Shown in pieces: positions 1 to 9,091 of a stretch of DNA of 64,000 nt (position 1 is its first letter; every line of letters starts with the position of its first letter). This DNA comes from Aedes albopictus (lineage: Eukaryota > Arthropoda > Insecta > Diptera > Culicidae), in assembly GCF_035046485.1 (NCBI RefSeq), contig NC_085138.1:271541694-271605693 (forward strand), read 5' to 3'. The notes beneath the pieces were generated by a model. That model was not told the origin of the DNA and searched no databases. It worked only from the letters and a program-made list of their open reading frames with translations. The position numbers and the translations under genes are program-made.

Positions 1-728
1 AAGTCAATATTGTTGCCTAACTTTCCTCCATACATCACAAGATGGGCACTTTTAAGGAAAAAAAGTTTTTCTAACAAAAACTTTTTCAAGTTAGTTTTTT
101 TAGCGTGTTGCGCTTTGGCCGTTTTTTTTTCACAAAAAATATAACTCGAATATGATAAGTTGTACAAAAAAGTGATGTATGGGGGACTTTTAGGGAATTG
201 TTCAAGCTTTCAAGAAAACATGTTTAAAAAATATAAAAAAATGTTTTACACGCTAAAAAATATCTTTTCAAAATTAAAAGTCAATTTACAAAAAAAGCCC
301 ACTTTTTTATGTTTTGAATTTTTTTCCCAAGAAAGACAATATAGTTGCCTAACTTTCCTCCATACATCACAAGATGGGCACTTTTTAGGAAAAAAAAAAT
401 TTCTAAAAAAACTTTTTCATTTTATTTTTTTTTTGCGTGTTGTGCATTAACTCGTACAGTAATGTATCCAGAATCCTAATGACAATCCATTAAAACTTAA
501 TGGGCTCAACTACTTTTTTAATATCTTAACGTGCTTGACATTGAAAACGTGCTTGATATTGGAAAGGGCTCAAGACAAATTTGCTTTTAGGGTTTTATAT
601 CAATGAAAACGCTTGTGTATTGACGAAATATGTGCATATGTATATGTGTATTCAATTATTTTCTTTTGTACAATATATACATTCTTCTTTTATACATTCT
701 ATTGTAACGTTTTTTGAATATTAGATCT

Positions 729-2171
729 TTAGTCTATCTGAAACAATGTAAACTTTTTTGGATTATCTTTTGAATTCGAAAACTTCTTCGCTTCAATTTG
801 ATTTTCAGAAATTGGCACAAATGAATGAAATTTTTGTGTACCAGGTATTGTTTTTACGTGACTGTACAGGTCGGACTCGATTATCCGGGGGTTCAATTAA
901 TCGGGGGCCCGATTATCCGGGGCTCGATTATCCGGGAAAAATGGCTCGATTATCCGGGGAAAAGTTTGTTTTTGCTTTGTTTACAAATTTTTAGATTTCA
1001 ATATGTCAACAAATATGATAAACATCAAATACAACACCTGTAAGTAGGATTTAGCCTATTTAAAATTGTTTTTATTTTTTCACATTTTTCAGCTAAAATT
1101 TCATTTTCAAAAAACATGGTTGTAATAATACTAGACGTTGAGTTTAGGCACTACAACGTTATGTATGTTAGTTTCTATGTTTAACGAAAAGTTTTTGATT
1201 GAAGAACATCAAAAATAAAAGAAAAGAAGCATGGCTCGATTATCCGGGTAATTCGATTATCCGGGGTGAAATAATTTTGGAGTCACCCGGATAATCGAGT
1301 CCGACCTGTATGTGTATAGTTCTTCAAGTTCATGCGTCATTTTTGCATATTGTTCATTTGAAATAAAGCAGAAATTCAATTTTGTTATATGTATATCTGA
1401 CTGTTTAACTGCCCAGTCATACAGTTCTCGAGGAGTTGTGATTGTGTTTCCATAATCTCGAGCAAGACTTGCTCGTTTTGCCATTCGCTTGAGAGTACCT
1501 CCAACAGCGTCACATGGGTCTTTGCCATGTGAAGTTGCGAAGAAGTGCCATTCTGCTTCCAATCCATAATTGGACCGAAAACTGCACAAACTGGCAAATT
1601 TTTTTTTGTTCTTATAATGAGCTGCTGCTCCATCTGACATGAAAGTAATTTTTGAGAAATCAATCGATTGTTTAATGAAATCCAGCAGTTTTGATATAAA
1701 TAACTGAACTGCTGTTGTATCGTGTGTAAGTACTTCAGATATTATTATAAAGCTCAAGTTTTCCAACTTATTTTCTTTTCTGTAGTACACTTCAAAGGGG
1801 TGAATGGTAGCTTGAGAATTATTCCAATGGTAACCTTGAGCTGAATTTTGAATGATAAATGAATAATTTTCTGAAAAGTCACAAATTGTTAATACTTCAC
1901 CCTGTTTAAGAGAATCTTTTTTATCCCGCAAAAATGAGGATTGTTCTTTATAAATGAAATCATGAGTTATAAGCTTATCAACTTTTTCTACAAAATACGG
2001 AACAAACTCGTCTATAGTCTTAGTAATAGTTTCCAAATTGCATCGATCAGTGGTTAGCCATTGTTGAAATAAAACCGATTCTTTATCATTCGCTTCTAAT
2101 AATGATGTTAGTTCACTGGTTCTAGGCACACAATAATACAATTTCAGCAAACATAATGCTGTTTTAAGCAT
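729..2171 (-). pseudogene. DDE-like transposase gene, split by a MITE and truncated at its 5' end
   Basis: The continuous part, 2171 down to 1257, reads 304 residues. Conserved-looking acidic clusters are CDFSENY (D98), FMSDGAAAHYKN (D180) and AEWHFF..SHGKDPCDAVGG (E207, D221). Their spacing resembles an RNase-H-fold DDE catalytic core, but I cannot name the superfamily. The last 17 codons are read from the inserted MITE (867-1308). If the MITE and one TA are removed, the frame continues from the TAC codon for about 45 more codons to a TAA at 729-731 without a break. The N-terminus is lost: an in-frame TGA lies just before the first ATG, where SINE-like sequence (2163-2245) begins. It sits between the long inverted repeats, which supports a role as that element's transposase. 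It is not functional as it stands. Confidence 0.7.
867..1308. mobile_element. 442-bp TA-flanked MITE (pogo/Tc1-mariner type) with CGATTATCCGGG repeats
   Basis: The terminal inverted repeat is perfect over 23 bp and begins CAGGTCGGACTCGATTATCC at 867; its reverse complement ends at 1308. The flanks are TA at 865-866 and TA at 1309-1310, the target duplication expected for the Tc1/mariner/pogo group. The core motif CGATTATCCGGG recurs several times just inside both ends (about 877, 910, 925, 945 on the left; 1233, 1250 and the terminal copy on the right). These are plausibly transposase-binding repeats. There is no coding capacity. Confidence 0.85.
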
Positions 2172-2245
2172 TCAGATATCAAAACAAGCTGAGAAACAGG
2201 TTCTATTCCAGTTGGGATGTAACGCCAAGAAAAAGAAGGCACACA
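2158..2245 (+). repeat. Feilai-like SINE 3'-end fragment
   Basis: The stretch contains AGCTGAGAAACAGG, then TCCAGTTGGGATGTAACGCC and AAGAAAAAGAAGG. This matches the 3' end I associate with the Aedes tRNA-derived SINE Feilai (CTAAGCTGAGAAGCAGG...GCCAAGAAGAAGAAG). It marks the place where the transposase gene loses its N-terminus. Confidence 0.55.
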
Positions 2246-2810
2246 ATCAAACAAAGTTGTAATGCCCATTGAGTGTTATTAAATGGGTATAAGGATTCTT
2301 GATACATCCTGTACGAGTTAATGCGCAACACGCTAAAAAAAATAACATGAAAAAGTTTTTGTTAGAAAAACTTTTTTTCCTTAAAAGTGCCCATCTTGTG
2401 ATGTATGCAGGAAAGTTAGGCAACAATATTGACTTTCTTGGAAAAAAAATTTCAAAACATAAAAAAGTGGGCATTTTCTGTAAATTGACTTTTAATTTTA
2501 AAAATATATTTTTTAGCGTGTAAAAATGTATTTAGAATTTTTAAAATATTTTTTCATGAAAGCTTGGACAATTCTCTAAAAGTCCCCCATACAACACTTT
2601 TCTATAGGTCTTGTCATTTTTGAGTTACATCGATTTTAAAAAATTCTTCGAAAAAAAGTTAGGCCCTCTTCAAATGTTACTCTTGAAAATTTTCGAAAAT
2701 TTAAGTATGCAAAGTTGCTTATAAAAACCTAGTCTTTATGCCCACCAAGTTTCATTCGATTCTGAGAGGGTGTTGCCAACCACTGGTCGAGTTGGCGCGA
2801 AATTCGTCTC

Positions 2811-2987
2811 TTGCAACTTCAACAACACAGTTACCCAAAGTTCTGCTCAAACAGCATCAAATTAAGCAAGAAATCATATAACCCACGCTGTTTGCAGCAT
2901 TTCTTTGCAGAAACGGAGAATTGATCATCTCACCATACAAAAATCCAGCTCACTACTTTCAATCTAGTACTTCACTGATTGCTTCCT
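2811..2987. mobile_element. Palindromic MITE (variant A), right half only
   Basis: This is one arm of the roughly 357-bp palindromic element seen complete at 7984-8340. It runs from TTGCAACTTC to the terminal CTGATTGCTTCCT, followed by AT. The left arm is missing and it abuts the end of the long-inverted-repeat transposon. Confidence 0.8.
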
Positions 2988-3143
2988 ATTGGACCGACTT
3001 CATACCGAGATAGCCAATATGCAAACATTAAATTAAAACGGTTAAGGACAACAAAATCAGGATTTTTTTAATCAAATAGCGCTTTGGTACAAATATGTTC
3101 TTGAGCTGTTAAACAGCTGCTGATTTGAGAACTATACTGCCTG

Positions 3144-3380
3144 ATGATATACTGCCTTCTGGAGCAACCACAGGAGGAATGCCTGGAAAAATATTATATG
3201 GAAACATCTGAACGGATCGTTATGGAATTTCTGGAAGAATTTCCGGCGGAACTCATGGAGAAACACCAGCAAAAATATCTACTAGAAACGAATCAGAAAT
3301 TCTTGAAGAAATCACACAAAGAATTTCTGGAAGAATCCCATCACGAAGAATGCCCTAAGGAAAGGATCTCTAATGAATAA
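3144..3380. repeat. Degenerate GGAATTTCTGGAGGAAT-type short-period repeat
   Basis: Loosely repeated blocks such as GGAATTTCTGGAAGAATTTC recur with poor conservation. The 78-codon open frame here (rich in E, K, L) is a by-product of the repeat. Similar islands occur at 11.25-11.7, 21.5-22.0, 27.0-27.6, 33.4-33.75 and 55.86-56.95 kb. Confidence 0.6.
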
Positions 3381-3406
3381 AACCCAAAATCAGTTCCTGA
3401 AGCAAT

Positions 3407-3763
3407 AGGACGCAATCAGGAAGTACTAGATTTGTAGTAATGAGCTGAATTTTTGTATGGTGAGAAGGTGAATTCTCCTTTTCTGCAAGGAAATGGTGCA
3501 AAAAGCGTGGGTATTATGATTCATTGCCTAATTTGATGCTGCTTGAGCAAAACTTTGGGCAACATTGTTGTTGTTGTCTCCATTTCTTGCAATTTAAACA
3601 ATACAGTTACCCAAAGTTTTGCTCAAATAGCATTAAATTAGACAAGGAATCATAATACCCACGCTTTTTGCACCATTTCCTTGTAGAAACGGAGAATTCA
3701 CCTTCTCACCATACAAAAATTCAGCTCATTACTACAATTCTAGTACTACACCGAACGTGTCCT
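3407..3763. mobile_element. Palindromic MITE, complete copy with mixed ends
   Basis: A 357-bp palindrome flanked by AT at 3405-3406 and 3764-3765, in the context cAAT...ATTc (target AATT). The left end is AGGACGCAATCAGG and the right end reads CGAACGTGTCCT, so the two termini belong to different variants of the family. Confidence 0.85.
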
Positions 3764-3880
3764 ATTCAAGCAAATCTGCACCATAAATCTCGTCATAAAT
3801 TTCTAGAGTAATCCCAACAATCAAAGCTAGAGAAACTCCTGAGATGCCGGAAAGAAGAAGTAACTTGTTAGACTTGTAAT

Positions 3881-4100
3881 AGGAGGCAATCAGTGAAGTA
3901 CTAGATTGAAAGTAGTGAGCTGGATTTTTGTATGGTGAGATGATCGATTCTCCATTTCTGCAATGAAATGGTGCAAACAGCGTGGGTTATATGATTACTT
4001 GCCTAATTTGATGCTGTTTGAGCAAAAGTTTGGATAACTGTGTTGTTGTATTATTTATTCCTTGCAACTTCAACAACACAGTTACCCAAACTTTTGCTCA
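3881..4100. mobile_element. Palindromic MITE (variant A), interrupted by LINE
   Basis: It begins AGGAGGCAATCAGTGAAG after an AT at 3879-3880 and runs through the hairpin turn into the right arm. At 4100 it stops at TTTTGCTCA, exactly where LINE coding sequence starts. The remaining right arm is not found beyond the LINE, so the junction is a rearrangement rather than a simple insertion. Confidence 0.85.
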
Positions 4101-6894
4101 GCGAGCACGATCAGAGGAAGAGCGAAACGAACGGCGGGTGGTGTTCGCCGCTGCAAAAGCCGCGCTTAAGACCGAGATAAGAGCAAGCAAAAAGGCCTGC
4201 TTTGAGGGTCTCTGTCAAAGTGCCAATACGAACCCGTGGGGTGACGCCTACAGGATCGTTATGGCCAAGACGAGAGGTGTGATGGCTCCTACAGAGCAAT
4301 CTCCAGAGATGTTGGAGGGGATCATTGGAGGACTTTTTCCGCGTCATGATCCTAGTCCTTGGCCTCCTTTCGTAGGACAGCCGGGGACTGGGGCTGGCGA
4401 TGAGGAGAGGGTCACCGATGTGGAACTTGCGGGGATAGCCCTTAGCGTAGGTAAGGCCCCAGGTCCGGACGGAGTTCCGAACCTGGCCTTAAAAGTAGCT
4501 ATTGCAGAGGCTCCCGAGATGTTCAGGTCTGCTATGCAGAAATGCCTGGACGAGGGAGTTTTCCCAGAAGCTTGGAAGAGGCAGAGCCTGGTACTATTGC
4601 CAAAGGCGGGGAAACCACCCGGAGACCCGTCGGCATATAGACCAATATGCTTGATTGACACGGCGGGGAAGGTGCTCGAAAAGATCATCCTCAATAGAAT
4701 GTTGCGGTTCACCGAGGGCGAAAATGGTCTTTCGAGTAACCAGTACGGCTTCCGGAAGGGGAGGTCCACCGTAGACGCTATCTTGTCGGTTACAAAAACC
4801 GCCGAGAAAGCACTCGAGCCTAAGAGGAGGGGAATTCGCTTTTGCGCGGTAGTGACTCTGGATGTAAGGAATGCGTTTAATAGCGCTAGCTGGTCTGCTA
4901 TTGCCGATGCGCTCTTGCGTCTGGGGATACCGGAGTACCTGTACAAGATTCTCGGAAGTTACTTTCAGAATCGTGTACTAGTCTACGACACGGAGGTGGG
5001 TCGGAAGTGCTTTCACATAACCTCAGGAGTCCCGCAAGGTTCCATCCTGGGTCCGGTGTTATGGAATGTCATGTACGACGAGGTGTTGAGGTTAGAGTAT
5101 CCAGTGGGAGTGGTGATTGTCGGATTTGCCGACGACATTACGCTCGAAGTCTACGGTGAAACGATCGAGGAGGTAAAGTTGACTACCAACCACTCGATCA
5201 AGGTTGTGGAGGCGTGGATGCGGTCCAGGAAACTGGAGCTGGCTCACCACAAGACAGAGGTGACGGTTGTTAACAACCTGAAGTCGGAGCAGCAGACGGA
5301 GATCAGTGTAGGAGACTGTACTATCCTGTCAAAGCGCTCCGTCAAACACTTGGGCGTGATGATCGACGATAAGCTTACCTTCGGTAGCCACGTCGATTAT
5401 GCCTGTAAAAGAGCCTCCACAGCTATTGCGGCACTGTCCCGGATGATGTCCAATAGCTCTGCGGTGTACGCCAGTAAGCGCAAGCTTCTGGCTAGTGTTG
5501 CTACATCCATACTTAGGTATGGCGGCCCGGCGTGGGGCACCGCGCTAAGAACTAAATGCTACCGACGGAAGCTGGAAAGTACTTACAGGCTTATGTGCCT
5601 GAGGGTTGCGAGCGCGTACCGTACCGTGTCACACGACGCTCTCTGCGTCATTACTGGTATGGTGCCTATCAGCATTCTTATCAGTGAGGACATGGAGTGC
5701 TTCGAAATGCGCGGCACAAGAGGCATACGCAGGACTGTCAGGATGGCCTCTATGGTCAAATGGCAGCGCGCGTGGGACAGTTCCACCAAAGGAAGGTGGA
5801 CCTATAGGTTGATACCGAGGGTAGATAGTTGGATTAATAGGCGCCATGGGGAAGTTTCATTCCACCTGACACAGGTCCTTACAGGTCATGGTTGCTTCCG
5901 ACAGTATCTACACCGTTTCGGGCATGCGGATTCTCCCGAATGCCCAGTGTGCAATGGTTTAGAGGAAACGGCGGAACACGTTTTGTTCGTGTGCCCGCGT
6001 TTTCGCACAATGCGTGACCGCATGCTTGCCACATGCGGGGAGGACACAACTCCGGACAACTTGGTCCAGAGGATGTGTAGGGATGAGTTTGGCTGGAACG
6101 CCGTTTCAACGGCTATTACCCACATCGTCTGGGAGCTACAGAGGAGGTGGCGCGTGGACTCGGAGAATGGCTAGTCCAGATGCAGTACAAGAGGTGGTCC
6201 AGGGGTTCGGAGTCGGCTTCGTAGGTCATACCGGTGCCCTGCGGTCGAGATCGACCCTTACAACGATTAAGTGGCCGCGGAGAGGAAGTCCCGGTAGCGG
6301 TGCTGTCGTGGCGTCGGTCTACTGGGTTGGATCCAAGCCCGCGGTTGGAAAGGGGTCCCCGGCAAGGGTCGGGGCAGGTGGAGACCCTGCCGTCAGCAAC
6401 CTACGGATGCATCTGATAGGGCCTGAAGGGTAGTGATACCCTTCCTTTGCGGGCAGGTCAGATCGGGTTGCATGTGGGCATCAGTTCTTGATGTCCGCTC
6501 AGCAGTAGGGCGCGGGCGGGGTTGACTCTGCCCGCCTTCCGAGGACAAAGGGAGTGGCGAGGACCACTCGGGAAACTGGCTAAGCGCCAGCATGCTACCG
6601 TGATGGACTCTCCAAAGCGAGTCATCGATGTTCGTTGCTGCAGGCTACGCAGCTAACCTTGTGGGTGCGATGTGCACTAGCCCCTCTCTGAAGCAATACC
6701 TTCTTGGTGGTTCCGGAGAGACGTAGGGTTTGGCGACCATAGGAATGGTTTAGTGGGTACGAGGAGAGAGTAGTCCTGGATTTTACTTTTGTTGTAGAAG
6801 ACGGCCTGTCAGACCTACACTACCCTAACCTTCTGTTAGGGTGTCTGTTGAGCAGATTATCCCCCTATGGTTTAGAAGGAAAAAAAAAAAAAAA
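4101..6894 (+). mobile_element. R1-type non-LTR retrotransposon, 5'-truncated, with poly-A tail
   Basis: The unit comprises the RT-bearing open frame (4102-6174), a GC-rich 3' untranslated region (6175-6880) and an A-run at about 6881-6894. The endonuclease domain and any ORF1 are absent, as usual for 5'-truncated LINE copies. No target-site duplication is seen: the 5' side is MITE sequence and the 3' side is unrelated (GATCGAATGATAAT). Base composition is clearly richer in GC than the surroundings. Confidence 0.9.
4102..6174 (+). CDS. R1-clade LINE reverse transcriptase (partial ORF2)
   Basis: Encodes the reverse transcriptase and C-terminal part of an R1-like ORF2 protein, which would copy the element's RNA at the nicked target. 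Within the 718-codon open frame starting upstream at 4018, RT landmarks are APGPDGVPN (about residue 160), YRPICLIDTAGKVLEK (about 205), GVPQGSILGPVLWN (about 337) and the catalytic FADD box (about 370). A C-terminal zinc-knuckle, CPVCNG...EH...FVCPRF (about 642-662), is typical of R1 ORF2. The frame is open throughout with no stop, suggesting a fairly young copy. The first 28 residues in the frame come from the host MITE and are not part of the protein. The endonuclease domain that normally precedes RT is missing, so the copy cannot be autonomous. Confidence 0.9.
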   Translation, partial: RARSEEERNERRVVFAAAKAALKTEIRASKKACFEGLCQSANTNPWGDAYRIVMAKTRGVMAPTEQSPEMLEGIIGGLFPRHDPSPWPPFVGQPGTGAGDEERVTDVELAGIALSVGKAPGPDGVPNLALKVAIAEAPEMFRSAMQKCLDEGVFPEAWKRQSLVLLPKAGKPPGDPSAYRPICLIDTAGKVLEKIILNRMLRFTEGENGLSSNQYGFRKGRSTVDAILSVTKTAEKALEPKRRGIRFCAVVTLDVRNAFNSASWSAIADALLRLGIPEYLYKILGSYFQNRVLVYDTEVGRKCFHITSGVPQGSILGPVLWNVMYDEVLRLEYPVGVVIVGFADDITLEVYGETIEEVKLTTNHSIKVVEAWMRSRKLELAHHKTEVTVVNNLKSEQQTEISVGDCTILSKRSVKHLGVMIDDKLTFGSHVDYACKRASTAIAALSRMMSNSSAVYASKRKLLASVATSILRYGGPAWGTALRTKCYRRKLESTYRLMCLRVASAYRTVSHDALCVITGMVPISILISEDMECFEMRGTRGIRRTVRMASMVKWQRAWDSSTKGRWTYRLIPRVDSWINRRHGEVSFHLTQVLTGHGCFRQYLHRFGHADSPECPVCNGLEETAEHVLFVCPRFRTMRDRMLATCGEDTTPDNLVQRMCRDEFGWNAVSTAITHIVWELQRRWRVDSENG

Positions 6895-7130
6895 GATCGA
6901 ATGATAATAATTTTCACCAACGGCGTGGCCTACTCAGTTATGATTATTGTCACCAAACTACCACATCTCCTTTTGTCACCGTTTGCACTGCATCTGTCAA
7001 TTGTCAAATGGGATTTTTTTATCTCTAGTATGTATAACTAGTTGCACTGTTTTTGCAATTTGTTTATCAAAATCTTTCAAAATAATATTTATCATCACTT
7101 GTTTTAAAAAATAACTACATCTGTCGATCA

Positions 7131-7913
7131 TGTGTGTTGGAAGATATAACTAATTCAATTATCTTTACTATTTAAGAAGCATTTCTATTGCTTTATCATC
7201 GAGTTTATCATATAAGTGAAGATATATCTTATTAGACTTTTCACTCCCCTCTTCTAGTTTAACCTTATTTTCTACCTCCCGGCCTAGCCGATTAAATTGT
7301 CAACCGACGTTTTTGCTTTTGCGTCTCCCTCCTTGGAGGCAAGACATTATTGCCAGCCCCGGCCGGAATTTCATCCGCCGCTTTGGCGCCTCCCTTCTCT
7401 GAGGCGAGACATTATTGCCAGCCCCGGCCAGAATTTCATCTGCCGCTTTGGCGTCCCCCTCCTTTGAGGCGAGACATTATTGCCAGCCCCGGCCGGAATT
7501 CCATCCGCCGCTTTGGCGTCTCCCTTCTCTGAGGCGAGACATTATTGCCGTCTACGGCCGGATTTTCATCCGTCGTTTCGGCATCTCCCTCTTTCGAGGC
7601 GAGATATTTCGACTTCCCTCATGTCTGATCCGAACAGATGCTATCCGTCGGAAAACAGACTACTTATAGTTACCTAAAGCTTCAACTGGTTCACCCAGTT
7701 TCAACCAGCAGGAAAAACACTCTCTTGTTCTTTTGTCGTTTTCCTCCTTGTTTTCGTTGATCTTCACGAGGTGTAGCCGATAGATCGCCACCGTGTTTCC
7801 AGTGGAATATCCGCTTCTTCAAGTTGGTCTTCTTGTTGGTTCTCCACACTTCCGCTTCTGAGTTCAGCAAATGGGTTCTTCTCGTCGCCAATGTGGTACT
7901 TCCCGGCTTGACA
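7131..7913 (+). mobile_element. Possible solo LTR
   Basis: The segment starts TGTGTGTTGG and ends CCCGGCTTGACA, i.e. a TG...CA boundary. It has an AT-rich upstream part followed by a pyrimidine-rich part. The five bases on either side are GATCA and GATCG, a 4/5 match to a target duplication. No internal retrotransposon region is present. The call rests only on end structure. Confidence 0.35.
7336..7610 (+). repeat. 65-bp tandem array, about 4.3 copies
   Basis: The block GAGGCGAGACATTATTGCC begins at 7336, 7401, 7466, 7531 and 7596, an exact 65-bp spacing. Each unit also holds GGCCGGAATTTCATCCGCCG and CTTTGGCGTCTCCC. The fifth copy diverges. As 65 is not a multiple of three, the three overlapping short open frames (MPAPAGISSAAL...) are artefacts of the repeat. 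Confidence 0.9.
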
Positions 7914-7983
7914 GATCGAATGATAATAATTTTCACCAACGGCGTGGCCTACTCAGTTATGATTATTGTCACCAAACTACCAC

Positions 7984-8340
7984 AGGAAGCAATCAGTGAA
8001 GTACTAGATTGAAAGTAGTGAGCTGGATTTTTGTATGGTGAGATGATCAATTCTCCGTTTCTGCAAAGAAATGCTGCAAACAGCGTGGGTTATATAATTT
8101 CTTGCCTAATTTGATGCTGTTTGAGCAAAACTTTGGTAACTGTGTTGTTGAAGTTGCAAGAAATAAATAATACAACAACACAGTTACCCAAAGTTTTGCT
8201 CAAACAGCATCAAATTAGGCAAGAAATCATATAACCCACGCTGTTTGCAGCATTTCTTTGCAGAAACGGAGAATTGATCATCTCACCATACAAAAATCCA
8301 GCTCACTACTTTCAATCTAGTACTTCACTGATTGCTTCCT
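7984..8340. mobile_element. Palindromic MITE, variant A, complete
   Basis: A 357-bp near-perfect palindrome running from AGGAAGCAATCAGTGAAG to its complement ending GATTGCTTCCT at 8340, with AT following at 8341-8342. The two arms join around an AAATAAATAAT turn near 8165. It has no open frame and would fold into one long hairpin if transcribed. The left AT flank is missing here (CCAC precedes it). Confidence 0.9.
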
Positions 8341-8342
8341 AT

Positions 8343-8698
8343 AGGACAGATCGGTGAAGTACTAGATTTGTAGTAATGAGCTTAATTTTAGTATGGTGAG
8401 AAGGTCAATTCTCCGTTTCTGCAATGAAATGGTGCAAAAAGCGTGGGTATTATGATTCCTTGCCTAATTTGATGCTGTTTGAGCAAAACTTTGGGCATCA
8501 GTGTTGTTGTTTTCTCCATTTCTTGCAACATAAACAACATAGTTATCCAAAGTTTTGCTCAAACAGCATCAAATTAGGCAAGGAATCATAATACCCACGC
8601 TTTTTGCACCAGTTTATTGCAGAAACGGAGAATTGACCTTCTCACCATACTAAAATTCAGCTCATTACTACAAATCTAGTACTTCACCGATCTGTCCT
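8343..8698. mobile_element. Palindromic MITE, variant B, complete
   Basis: This copy starts AGGACAGATCGGTGAAGTAC and ends with the complement GATCTGTCCT at 8698, flanked by AT on both sides (8341-8342 and 8699-8700). The arms resemble variant A internally (TTTGATGCTGTTTGAGCAAAACTTTG) but the terminal and middle segments differ. It abuts the preceding copy, sharing its AT. Confidence 0.9.
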
Positions 8699-8700
8699 AT

Positions 8701-8989
8701 TCTTCGTTTCTGCAAAGAAATGGTGCAAAAAGCGTGGGTATTATGATTCCTTGCCTAATTTGATGCTTTTTGAGCAAAACTTTGGATAACTATGTTGTTT
8801 ATGTTGCAAGAAATGGAGAAAACAACAACACTGTTGCTCAAAGTTTTGCTCAAATAGCACCAAATTAGGCAAGGAATCACAATACCCACGCTTTTTGCAC
8901 CGTTTTATCGCAGAAACGGATAATTGACCTTCTCATCATACAAAAATTCAGCTCATTACTACAAATCTAGTACTTCACGGATCTGTCCT
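8701..8989. mobile_element. Palindromic MITE, variant B, left end missing
   Basis: It begins at the internal segment TTCGTTTCTGCAAAGAAATGG and runs to GATCTGTCCT at 8989. The missing left part ends at an internal AATT site, the same place as in the truncated copy at 24682, suggesting loss through a neighbouring insertion at AATT. Confidence 0.8.
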
Positions 8990-9091
8990 ATAGTAATGCT
9001 CTGAACTTTCTTGTGTATAAACTATCTTCATGACTACCACGCAATATACATGTGCAAAATAGGCAGTGGGGGATGGATCTCCGTTAATAAT

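Larger units (their letters stand above)
1..2810. mobile_element. DNA transposon with long (>350 bp) inverted repeats, partly outside window
   Basis: Positions 160-510 and 2270-2620 are imperfect reverse complements of each other. Shared landmarks on both arms are CTCGTACAG, GCGTGTTG, a poly-A/T run, CACAAGATGGGCAC, TTGCCTAACTTTCCT and TATGGGGGACTTTTAG. The right arm continues to GGCGCGAAATTCGTC near 2808. Positions 1-120 hold a second direct copy of the inner arm segment found at 340-445, so the left end is rearranged or duplicated. Between the arms lies the minus-strand DDE-like gene. A relative with the same arm sequence occurs at 57.6-59.9 kb. The family name is unknown to me; the long arms and single gene suggest an autonomous cut-and-paste element, now defective. 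Confidence 0.7.
6896..7983. repeat. About 70-bp direct repeat pair bounding 7.0-7.9 kb
   Basis: The segment 6896-6963 (GATCGAATGATAATAATTTT...CCAAACTACCAC) is repeated essentially exactly at 7914-7983. The interval between contains a possible LTR with a 65-bp tandem array. I have no single-event explanation for the pair. Confidence 0.75.

Noticed and set aside
4344..4946. 200-codon minus-strand open frame
   Set aside because: It is the antisense shadow of the R1 RT frame; the GC-rich coding strand leaves long open frames on the opposite strand.
6014..6433. 139-codon plus-strand open frame
   Set aside because: It overlaps the R1 ORF end in another frame and runs into the GC-rich 3' untranslated region; no domain.
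4101..6894. 28S rDNA insertion by R1
   Set aside because: No rRNA sequence flanks the R1-type element; it sits in a MITE.
7336..7610. CRISPR-like array
   Set aside because: The units are contiguous 65-mers without unique spacers, in a eukaryotic repeat.
7350..7677. Three similar proline/alanine-rich open frames
   Set aside because: They are shifted readings of the 65-bp tandem repeat, not genes.
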